Shown: piece by piece, positions 7,871 to 13,446 of the stretch | Layout of the letters: the number at the start of each line of letters is the position of its first letter | How positions within the stretch are numbered: the stretch's first letter is position 1 | NCBI GenBank assembly: GCA_050013075.1 | Contig: JBEKFZ010000078.1 | Coordinates: forward strand, 1 to 19,062 | Source: JBEKIK01 sp050013075 | GTDB lineage: Bacteria > Planctomycetota > Planctomycetia > Pirellulales > Thermoguttaceae | DNA length: 19,062 bases | Reading direction: 5' to 3' | Notes under the pieces: generated by a model | Database searches by the model: none | What the model saw: only the letters and a program-made list of their open reading frames with translations | Told to the model about the DNA's origin: nothing | Made by a program: the position numbers and the translations under genes

Positions 7871-7885
7871 CGTCCCTACGGGACG
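7871..7885 (-). repeat. REP-like hairpin A, inverted copy after the transposase
   Basis: CGTCCC (7871-7876), loop TAC, GGGACG (7880-7885), beginning 8 nt after the transposase stop. Read on the minus strand it is CGTCCCGTAGGGACG followed by ATTGAAG, matching the internal left copies (GTTGAAA), so it faces them. It could also stabilise the 3' end of the transposase mRNA. Confidence 0.8.
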
Positions 7886-7923
7886 AGGTAAAAAAGAGAA
7901 AAGGGTTAGACCATGCTTCGAAA

Positions 7924-7969
7924 CCCAGCGATGAATCGCTGGGCTAAGATCAAGCGTCCCTACGGGACG
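7924..7969 (-). repeat. Right composite palindrome (hairpins B and A, inverted)
   Basis: Hairpin B: CCCAGCGAT (7924-7932), GA, ATCGCTGGG (7935-7943), then CTAA. Hairpin A: CGTCCC (7955-7960), TAC, GGGACG (7964-7969). It is the mirror image of 7088-7132. It ends 18 nt before the stop codon of serS, which is read from the other strand. Confidence 0.85.
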
Positions 7970-7987
7970 AAACACCTCAAACAACAT

Positions 7988-9262
7988 TTATCTTGCCGCA
8001 ATAATTTCTCTGCCCATCCACGGCCGAAGAACTTCGGGGATGACAATCGATCCGTCGGCTTGCTGGTAATTTTCCAGGATGGCGATGATTGCGCGGCTGA
8101 CGGCGATGGCGGTGCCGTTTAGGGTGTGGAGGAAGCGGGTGCCTTTTTCGCCTTTTATTTTATAGCGGATGTTCAGTCGCCGGGCCTGGTAGTCGGTGCA
8201 ATTGCTGGTGCTCGTGACTTCGCCGAATTCGCCGCGGCCGGGCATCCAGGCTTCGAGGTCGAATTTACGATACGCCGGTCCGCCCAGGTCGCCGGTGGCG
8301 GTGTCGACCACGCGATAGGGAACGCCAAGGCCGTCGAAAAGTTTGCACTCCATGTCGCGGAGGCGGTCGAGCATGGCGTCGCTTTTCTCGGGCAGGGTGA
8401 AGGCGAACATCTCGATCTTGGTGAACTGGTGCACGCGATATAGCCCGCGCGTGGCCCGGCCGTGCGCGCCCGCCTCGGTGCGGAAACAATGGCTGATGCC
8501 GCAGAATTGCAGCGGCAGGTCCTCGGCGTCGATGGTCCGGCCGGCCAACATGCCGCCCAGGGTGATCTCGGCCGTGGCCACCAGGCTCAGATCGGTGTTT
8601 TCGATGCTGTAGATTTGCGTTTCCGGCCCGCGGGGAATAAAGCCGATGCCTTCCAGCACGCTGTTGTGGGCCATGTCGGGCGTGGCCACCGGCGTGAATC
8701 CCTCGCGCATGAGTACGTTGACGGCGTATTGCTGCAAGGCCAGTTCCAAGAGCACGGCCTCGTTTTTGAGAAAATAAAAACCGTGGCCGGTTACGTTGGC
8801 GCCGCTTTCAAAATCGACCAGGTCGAGTTTTTCGGCCAGTTCCACGTGATCCAACGGTTTAAAGTCGAATTTCGGCAGCGGGGTTTTGCCGCGGAACAGT
8901 TCCAGATTGGACTTGTCGTCCACGCCCACGGGCGCTTGGGGGTGGGAAAGATTGGGAATCGAGCGGTGGATTTTATCGAGTTCGACCGCTATGGCGTCAA
9001 TTTCGGTTTGGATGTCTTGATTTTTTTCCCGCAGCCGGCGTCCTTCCTCCTTGCGGGCGTCGCGCTCGGCTGGGTCTTTTGCCTGACCGATGGATTTTGA
9101 GACCTGATTTGCCAAGCGGTTGAGATTCTCCACCTCGGTCTGCAATTGTTTCCGCTTTTCTTCGAGCGAAACAAAGAGGTCCACGTCGACCTTCGCGCCG
9201 CGGTTGATGCAGTTTTGTTTGACTAACTCGGCGTTTTCCAGAATGAACTTGCGATCGAGCAT
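7988..9262 (-). CDS. serS: Serine--tRNA ligase
   Basis: This class II synthetase charges tRNA-Ser (and tRNA-Sec). At 424 residues it has the usual length. An N-terminal antiparallel coiled-coil arm covers about 28-105 (Lys/Glu/Arg-rich heptads). The serine-binding TAE is at 230-232. Motif 2 covers RATRGLYRVHQFTKIEMF (about 269-286), the SNCTDYQARR signature is at 353-362, and motif 3 is LNGTAIAVSRAIIAILENYQ (381-400). The ATG at 9262 has no good Shine-Dalgarno; the upstream sequence is a short tandem repeat. The 3' end abuts the REP/transposase island. Confidence 0.97.
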   Translation of the reverse strand: MLDRKFILENAELVKQNCINRGAKVDVDLFVSLEEKRKQLQTEVENLNRLANQVSKSIGQAKDPAERDARKEEGRRLREKNQDIQTEIDAIAVELDKIHRSIPNLSHPQAPVGVDDKSNLELFRGKTPLPKFDFKPLDHVELAEKLDLVDFESGANVTGHGFYFLKNEAVLLELALQQYAVNVLMREGFTPVATPDMAHNSVLEGIGFIPRGPETQIYSIENTDLSLVATAEITLGGMLAGRTIDAEDLPLQFCGISHCFRTEAGAHGRATRGLYRVHQFTKIEMFAFTLPEKSDAMLDRLRDMECKLFDGLGVPYRVVDTATGDLGGPAYRKFDLEAWMPGRGEFGEVTSTSNCTDYQARRLNIRYKIKGEKGTRFLHTLNGTAIAVSRAIIAILENYQQADGSIVIPEVLRPWMGREIIAAR

Positions 9263-9268
9263 GGGGAG

Positions 9269-9300
9269 TTTACAGTTTTCTGTTTACAGTTTTCAGTTAA
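9269..9300. repeat. Short direct repeat TTTACAGTTTTC x2
   Basis: The 12-mer TTTACAGTTTTC occurs at 9269-9280 and 9283-9294, then CAGTTAA follows. It lies directly upstream of the serS start and replaces any normal ribosome-binding site. A related sequence (AACTGAAAACTG in the other orientation) is at 11553-11584. Confidence 0.75.
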
Positions 9301-9371
9301 GCCGCGACTGGGCGCCGACCGAAAGTTGGTCGGGGAGCGAAATGCGGTGGATAACGGTCAACGGTTATTGC

Positions 9372-9424
9372 GAAACCGCAAGCGGTTTTTTATGTTAATC
9401 ATTCATCCTTCATCCTTCATCCTT
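9372..9424. repeat. Palindrome AAACCGCAAGCGGTTT with T-tract and TTCATCC repeats
   Basis: AAACCGC (9373-9379), AA, GCGGTTT (9382-9388), then further T residues, followed by three TTCATCC-type heptamers (about 9402-9423). It looks like a rho-independent terminator for plus-strand transcripts, yet both flanking genes are on the minus strand. A second copy of the same two words occurs at 17273-17302. The heptamers run into the 3' end of the M20 peptidase gene and encode part of its last residues. Confidence 0.65.
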
Positions 9425-10788
9425 TTTATTTTACTCAGTTCTTCCCACAACCGGGCGCTGGCTTTTATGCCGCGGTGGAAATCGGCCAGGCAAATTTTTT
9501 CGTTGGGGCTATGGGCATTATCGTCGTCTTGGCCCCAGCCCAGCAATAGCGATTCGGCTTTGAGTTTGTTGCTGAAATCGGCCACTATGGGTATGGAGCC
9601 TCCCTCGCGGGTAAACACCGGCCGGCGGCCGAAGGCGTGCTCGATGGCACGGGCGGCGGCTTCGATGTAAGGGCTATCCAAGGGGACCATTACCGCGCGG
9701 CTGCCGTGCGAGTCGATCAATTCGAATTGTATGCCCGGCGGACAAAGCTCATTTAATTTTTGTTTCAAACCGGCGGAGATTTTCGCGGGATCCTGATTGG
9801 GCACCAGGCGAAAACTGATTTTGGCGCCGGCCGTGGAGGGCAGAACCGTTTTTGCCCCCTCGCCTTGATATCCGCCGTAAATGCCGCAGATATCGAAGGT
9901 GGGCCTGGCCCAACGGCGCTCGATCGACGTGTAACCTTCTTCGCCCACGGCCGCCGAAACCCCGATTTGCTTGAAGAAATTCCGCTCGTCAAAGGGCAGG
10001 GCCGCGAACTCTTTTCGCTCACGCTCGGTAAGCGGCACAACATCGTCGTAAAAACCGGGGATCTGAACCCTGCCGCGGCCGTCGATCAAGCCGGCCAGCA
10101 TTTGCGATAGGGCATTGATCGGATTAGTCACAGCCCCGCCGAACGATCCGGAATGCAGATCGCGGTTCGGGCCGGTCAAGCGCAATTCATAACATGCGAT
10201 TCCGCGCAATCCGTAGCAAATTGCCGGGACCCCGGGCGCGAATTGGTTGCCGTCGCTAATGACCACGCAATTACATGCCAGGCGGTCGCTATGCTTTTCA
10301 AAAAACTGTTCCAAGGCATGACTGCCCACTTCTTCCTCGCCTTCGATGAGAAATTTAAGGTTTATGGGCAACTTGCCTTGGGTCTTTATCCAAGCCTCGG
10401 CGCTTTTGACGTGCGTTAAAACCTGGCCTTTGTCGTCCGATGCGCCCCGGGCATAGAGGTTGCCGTTGCGGCGCGATGGGTCGAATGGGGGGGTAATCCA
10501 CTTTTCCAGGGGATCGACCGGCTGAACATCGTAATGCCCATAGACCAAAACCGTGGCCGCGCCGGGAATTCTAGGCGATTGGGCAAAAACCAGGGGATGG
10601 CCGTCGGTGGGGATGATTTCCGCGGAAAAATTCAGCCTTTTAAGCTGTTCGGCAATCCATTGGGCAGCTTGAATAACGTCGGGCTTGCACTTCGCTTCGG
10701 CACTTATGCTGGGAATCCGCAGGAACTGGCATAGTTCGTCTTCAAAGTCCAAGGCGTTTTCTTCCAAATATTGATCTATTGCGGTCAT
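9403..10788 (-). CDS. M20 family zinc metallopeptidase (dipeptidase-like)
   Basis: This is probably a cytoplasmic dipeptidase or aminoacyl-hydrolase; no signal peptide is visible. The 461-residue protein has the M20 layout: GHYDVQP with metal ligand H85 and catalytic D87, GASDDKG with the bridging aspartate D118, EGEEEVGS with the general base/ligand pair E152-E153, SDGN (D179), a dimerisation insert with GPNRDLHSGSFGGAV, and a late ligand histidine in NAHSPNEK (H426). Length and motifs fit the carnosinase/DapE-like dipeptidase group with a larger lid domain. The substrate cannot be read from sequence. The ATG at 10788 has a GAGGT about 11 nt upstream, a rather long spacing. The last residues (KRMKDEG) are encoded by a TTCATCC repeat. 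Confidence 0.92.
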   Translation of the reverse strand: MTAIDQYLEENALDFEDELCQFLRIPSISAEAKCKPDVIQAAQWIAEQLKRLNFSAEIIPTDGHPLVFAQSPRIPGAATVLVYGHYDVQPVDPLEKWITPPFDPSRRNGNLYARGASDDKGQVLTHVKSAEAWIKTQGKLPINLKFLIEGEEEVGSHALEQFFEKHSDRLACNCVVISDGNQFAPGVPAICYGLRGIACYELRLTGPNRDLHSGSFGGAVTNPINALSQMLAGLIDGRGRVQIPGFYDDVVPLTERERKEFAALPFDERNFFKQIGVSAAVGEEGYTSIERRWARPTFDICGIYGGYQGEGAKTVLPSTAGAKISFRLVPNQDPAKISAGLKQKLNELCPPGIQFELIDSHGSRAVMVPLDSPYIEAAARAIEHAFGRRPVFTREGGSIPIVADFSNKLKAESLLLGWGQDDDNAHSPNEKICLADFHRGIKASARLWEELSKIKRMKDEG

Positions 10789-10819
10789 ATTAATTTAATA
10801 CCTCATGGCAGGGAGCAAA

Positions 10820-10849
10820 TTGTATAAAATTGTAATCCCATAGTATAAT
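10820..10849 (+). promoter_or_regulatory. Candidate promoter upstream of clpS
   Basis: TTGTAT (10820-10825), 18-nt spacer, then a perfect TATAAT (10844-10849) on the plus strand. It would give a leader of about 200 nt for clpS, containing the inverted repeat at 10968-11037. The -35 match is weak, so this is a tentative call. Confidence 0.35.
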
Positions 10850-10967
10850 AACGTCTTTGAAATGCGACTATTGGGGGTTTTGGCATTATTTTAGCCTGTG
10901 TGTTTGACGATTTTTAAAGTCGTTCTACATGAAAAAGGAGTCGTAACAAAATAAACTCGCCAAATTA

Positions 10968-11037
10968 GGAGGCCGGACATTCTTGTCTGGCTCACCTTGT
11001 CTGGATAAAAAGAGACAGGCAAGAATGCCTGTCCTCC
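10968..11037. repeat. Inverted repeat in the clpS leader (GGCAAGAATGCCTGTCC type)
   Basis: Arms 10968-10994 and 11011-11037 are reverse complements at 21 of 27 positions, with a 16-nt loop. The right arm holds GACAGGCAAGAATGCCTGTC, itself nearly palindromic and familiar as a dispersed bacterial intergenic repeat. The structure ends 11 nt before the clpS ribosome-binding site. Confidence 0.75.
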
Positions 11038-11059
11038 AGTTTGGAAGCGGGAGACTGAT

Positions 11060-11419
11060 ATGCCCGAGTATGCCGCCGCAACTGTCGAGCCGCTGGAAGA
11101 AACGGTTCAAAAGCAACACCAGCGCGATTCCGCCCAGCCCAAACGGCAACCGCGCTACAATGTAATCCTTTGGAACGACGACGATCATACTTATGAATAT
11201 GTGATTGCCATGCTCATGGAATTGTTCGGCTACTCCGTGGAAAAAGGGTTTTTGATGGCCAAGGAAGTCGATACCCGGGGCCGGGTAATCGTGCTGACCA
11301 CGACCAAGGAACACGCCGAACTGAAACGCGATCAGATCCATGCCTACGGCAAAGACGCCTATATTTCCACCTGCAAAGGCTCGATGAAGGCGACAATAGA
11401 ACCCGTGCCGGGGGAATAG
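11060..11419 (+). CDS. clpS: ClpS-family adaptor of the Clp protease
   Basis: ClpS proteins deliver N-degron substrates to ClpA/ClpC-ClpP. The 119-residue product has a disordered N-terminal extension (about 1-30) and one ClpS domain (about 31-119) that aligns with E. coli ClpS without gaps over the core. The N-D-D signature is kept (N39, D40, D41 in ILWNDDDHTYEYV). The gate methionine (M40 in E. coli) is Tyr45, and the histidine that contacts the substrate amino group (H66) is Asp71 in KEVDTRGR. KEHAELKRDQIHAYG follows. ATG 11060 has GGGAG with 6-nt spacing. No clp ATPase or protease gene is nearby. The family assignment is strong; normal N-end-rule activity is uncertain. Confidence 0.88.
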   Translation: MPEYAAATVEPLEETVQKQHQRDSAQPKRQPRYNVILWNDDDHTYEYVIAMLMELFGYSVEKGFLMAKEVDTRGRVIVLTTTKEHAELKRDQIHAYGKDAYISTCKGSMKATIEPVPGE

Positions 11420-11460
11420 TCTTAGTGTCGAGGTTTGAGTGTGTTTTGCGTATGTTTTTT

Positions 11461-11584
11461 ATTGCAAATTGTCAATTGCAAATTTCAAATTGCAAATTTA
11501 ACAATTATAACCACTTGCGCAATTTGTCATCACAGTTCCAACATCAAGTCTCTTAACTGTAAACTGTTAACTGAAAACTGATAA
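11461..11584. repeat. AT-rich short-word repeats between clpS and mtaB
   Basis: ATTGCAAATT-type words recur at 11461-11500 (TTGCAAATT three times), and TTAACTGTAAACTG / TTAACTGAAAACTG form a direct pair at 11553-11580. No coding capacity or tRNA was seen in the gap. The second pair is related in reverse complement to the repeat upstream of serS at 9269-9300. Confidence 0.6.
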
Positions 11585-11608
11585 CCATCTACCATAAACT
11601 TTTTGATT

Positions 11609-11623
11609 GCGGCCGTAGGCCGC
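11609..11623 (+). repeat. Hairpin GCGGCC-GTA-GGCCGC at the mtaB start
   Basis: A perfect 6-bp stem with a GTA loop ends 4 nt before the GTG at 11628. The loop and CGTAGG core are those of the REP-like hairpin A in the island at 7088-7969, but the stem differs. If the GTG is the start, the ribosome-binding region lies inside this hairpin. Confidence 0.7.
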
Positions 11624-11627
11624 TCTA

Positions 11628-12935
11628 GTGACTGTGATGCCCACCCTCAAAACCGTCACGCTTGGCTGCAAGGTGAATCAATATGAGACGCAATATGCGC
11701 GGGAGGGATTTTTGCGCCTGGGGTATCGCGTGGCCATTGGCGGCGAGGCGGCGGATTTGATTCTGGTCAATTCCTGCACGGTTACGGCCGAAAGCGAGGC
11801 CAAAACAAGGAAAATCGTCCGCCGATTGGCAAAAAATAATCCCCGGGCCGAAATCATCGTGATGGGTTGTTTTGCCACGCGCGCGCCGGATGAAGCGGCA
11901 TCCTTGCCCGGGGTGCGCGAAGTGATCCGGGACAAACGCGAACTGCCCGACTTGCTCGCCCGCCGGGGTTTGGATGATATTCCAAGCGGCATATCCAATT
12001 TTGAAGGCCGGCATCGGGCTTGGGTAAAAATCCAGGACGGATGCCGCGAAAGGTGCAGTTATTGCATCATTCCGCTGGTCCGGCCGGTACTTGTGAGCCG
12101 GCTCGCCGACGATGTGCTCGATGAAATCCGCCGCCTGACCAGGGCCGGGTTTGCAGAAATCGTGCTCACCGGCATCCATCTGGGGCATTACGGCGCGGAT
12201 TTCGATCAAGCCGGACTGAATTTGGTCGATTTGCTCCGCCGAATCGTTGTCCTGGAGGGCGAATTTCGCGTGCGGCTGTCGAGCATCGAGGCCGCCGAGG
12301 TCACGCCCAAGTTGCTCGACGTCATGGCCGATCATCCCCGGCGGATTTGCCCGCATTTGCACATTCCCATGCAAAGCGGATCCGACACGATTTTGAAAAA
12401 GATGCGCCGTCGTTGGTCGGTGCGGCGGTTTATCGACCGGTGCGAGGAAATCCGCGGCCGGCTCGATCTACCGGCCTTGACGACCGACGTGATCGTTGGT
12501 TTTCCGGGCGAGACGGACGAGGATTTTGCCGCCACTTGCCGGGCGGCGGAGGAGGTCGGGTTTTCCAAGATTCACGTATTTCGCTTCAGTCCCAGGCAAG
12601 GCACCGAGGCCGTCTCGATGCCCAATCGCATTCCGCAACGGATACACCAGCAACGCGCATGCATCCTGGCCGGGATAGGCGAACGATTGACCGAACAGTA
12701 TTTGGAAAGTCTGCAAGGGAAAACCGTACAAGTTCTCGTCGAAGGGGCATTGCCGAACTTGCCGGAAACGCTATTGGGCACAATAGACCGTTACTTAAAC
12801 GTACAAATTCCCGGCAAAATCGAACAGATCGGCCGACTTATCGACTATAAAATTGGCCCTGACGTTAAGAAAGATAATCCGCATATTCCTTTTGATAAAC
12901 GGCGGAAGAATAAAGATAATTATCCGCGGATTTAG
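11628..12935 (+). CDS. mtaB: tRNA N6-threonylcarbamoyladenosine(37) C2-methylthiotransferase
   Basis: This radical-SAM enzyme adds a methylthio group to t6A37 of tRNAs reading ANN codons. The 435-residue protein has the MTTase N-domain with the three auxiliary-cluster cysteines C14 (LGCKVNQYE), C50 (VNSCTVT) and C81 (VMGCFA), and the radical-SAM motif CRERCSYC (C139, C143, C146). Conserved patches LTGIHLGHYG, LHIPMQSGSDTIL and TTDVIVGFPGETDEDF follow, and a TRAM-like C-terminal segment covers about 365-420. The GCKVNQYE form and the CIIP after the cluster fit MtaB rather than MiaB or RimO. Start choices are GTG 11628, GTG 11634 and ATG 11637; none has a strong Shine-Dalgarno. A basic tail (KRRKNKDNY) ends the protein. 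Confidence 0.93.
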   Translation: MTVMPTLKTVTLGCKVNQYETQYAREGFLRLGYRVAIGGEAADLILVNSCTVTAESEAKTRKIVRRLAKNNPRAEIIVMGCFATRAPDEAASLPGVREVIRDKRELPDLLARRGLDDIPSGISNFEGRHRAWVKIQDGCRERCSYCIIPLVRPVLVSRLADDVLDEIRRLTRAGFAEIVLTGIHLGHYGADFDQAGLNLVDLLRRIVVLEGEFRVRLSSIEAAEVTPKLLDVMADHPRRICPHLHIPMQSGSDTILKKMRRRWSVRRFIDRCEEIRGRLDLPALTTDVIVGFPGETDEDFAATCRAAEEVGFSKIHVFRFSPRQGTEAVSMPNRIPQRIHQQRACILAGIGERLTEQYLESLQGKTVQVLVEGALPNLPETLLGTIDRYLNVQIPGKIEQIGRLIDYKIGPDVKKDNPHIPFDKRRKNKDNYPRI

Positions 12936-13032
12936 CCTCTGGGAAGGTCGTCTTGTGCAAATTGAAATATAAACCGGCCTTCTTGACCGTAAGGGGCGGC
13001 TTTGCTATAAAGAATTTTTCAATTCCCTTAAC

Positions 13033-13111
13033 GCGGCATAAGCCGCAACCAAAACCCCCGGTATGTTCACCGGGGGCTAAATGGCCGGTGTGTTCACCGG
13101 GGGTTGAATGA
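13033..13111 (+). repeat. Palindromes and 27-bp tandem repeat upstream of the DUF6800-like gene
   Basis: First comes a hairpin GCGGC-ATAA-GCCGC (13033-13046). Then there are two 27-bp units, 13058-13084 and 13085-13111, sharing CCGGT-TGTTCACCGGGGG with few changes. The first unit, with its left flank, forms CCCCCGGT-ATGTTC-ACCGGGGG (13055-13076, perfect 8-bp stem); the second forms CCGGTG-TGTT-CACCGG. They end about 10 nt before the ribosome-binding site of the small gene at 13133, so they lie in its leader or promoter. Confidence 0.8.
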
Positions 13112-13132
13112 TTCTAATTTAGGAGTAATCAA

Positions 13133-13318
13133 GTGTCTTGTAGCGAACGAAAAAGAGAATTGCAGCGCCGCCGTCGTCGGCAGAAGAAGGTGAAAATTTT
13201 GGCCCGAAAACTGGCGTCGGCCACGGTTTCCGAAAGGGCCGTTATCGCCGATAAGCTTCGCAATCTAACGCCGGGCGGAGAGGTTATTATCAATAGTTGG
13301 GAATTGGAAAAGCGATAA
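13133..13318 (+). CDS. Small basic protein, DUF6800-like
   Basis: The 61-residue protein starts at GTG 13133 with AGGAG 7 nt upstream, the best ribosome-binding site in this region. The N-terminal half is a run of arginines and lysines (RKRELQRRRRRQKKVKILARKL), predicted helical; the C-terminal half holds TVSERAVIADKLRNLTPGGEVIINSW. The SE-x-A-x-IA-x-KLR-x-LTPG-x-x-VII pattern resembles a short family conserved in planctomycetes that I recall as DUF6800; this recognition is from memory. No function is known. The basic helix suggests RNA or DNA binding. There is no signal peptide and no membrane segment. Confidence 0.8.
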   Translation: MSCSERKRELQRRRRRQKKVKILARKLASATVSERAVIADKLRNLTPGGEVIINSWELEKR

Positions 13319-13323
13319 AAGAC

Positions 13324-13435
13324 GTCATCCTGAGCGTAGCGAAGGATCTCATAAGTCTAGGCTGTAGGATTTAGACCATAGGCTGATAGCTGATGGTTGA
13401 GAGCTAAATAGATTCTTCGCTTCGCTCAGAATGAC
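13324..13435. repeat. Inverted repeat GTCATCCTGAGCG... with enclosed short-word repeats
   Basis: Arms 13324-13349 and 13410-13435 are reverse complements at 22 of 26 positions (core CTGAGCG-AGCGAAG). This word is familiar as a dispersed repeat in many bacterial genomes. The 60-nt interior contains TAGGCTGTAG and ATAGCTGATGG words, related to those at 17232-17271. The repeat lies between the 3' ends of the small gene and the convergent acyl-CoA synthetase gene, where it could act as a bidirectional terminator-like structure. Confidence 0.8.
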
Positions 13436-13446
13436 TTATTTTGCGA

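Larger units (their letters stand above)
7088..7969 (+). mobile_element. REP/RAYT-like island: Y1 transposase bracketed by mirror-image palindromes
   Basis: About 880 bp between the phosphohexomutase gene and serS. The left end reads hairpin A (GTCCCGTAGGGAC), spacer, TTAG, hairpin B (CCCAGCGATTCATCGCTGGG). The right end reads the exact mirror order: hairpin B, CTAA, spacer, hairpin A. Three more copies of hairpin A lie inside, close to the transposase gene. All left copies have loop GTA and all right copies loop TAC, so they point inward. The layout matches REP-associated tyrosine transposase loci or a non-autonomous-like IS200 relative. Target-site duplications are not expected for this chemistry. 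The true element ends cannot be fixed without an empty site for comparison. Confidence 0.75.

Noticed and set aside
7088..7969. Possible CRISPR array from repeated GTCCCGTAGGGAC
   Set aside because: Only five copies, irregular spacing, opposite orientations and no spacer-like unique units or cas genes; REP/RAYT organisation explains it.
8462..9100. 212-codon frame antisense to serS
   Set aside because: serS is complete and certain on the other strand; no independent start signal.
10925..11341. 138-codon minus-strand frame across the clpS locus
   Set aside because: It reads antisense through clpS and a dispersed repeat; no motif support.
11625..12374. Open frame of 249 codons on the minus strand within mtaB
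   Set aside because: Antisense to a gene with complete radical-SAM and MTTase motifs; the translation shows no recognisable domain.
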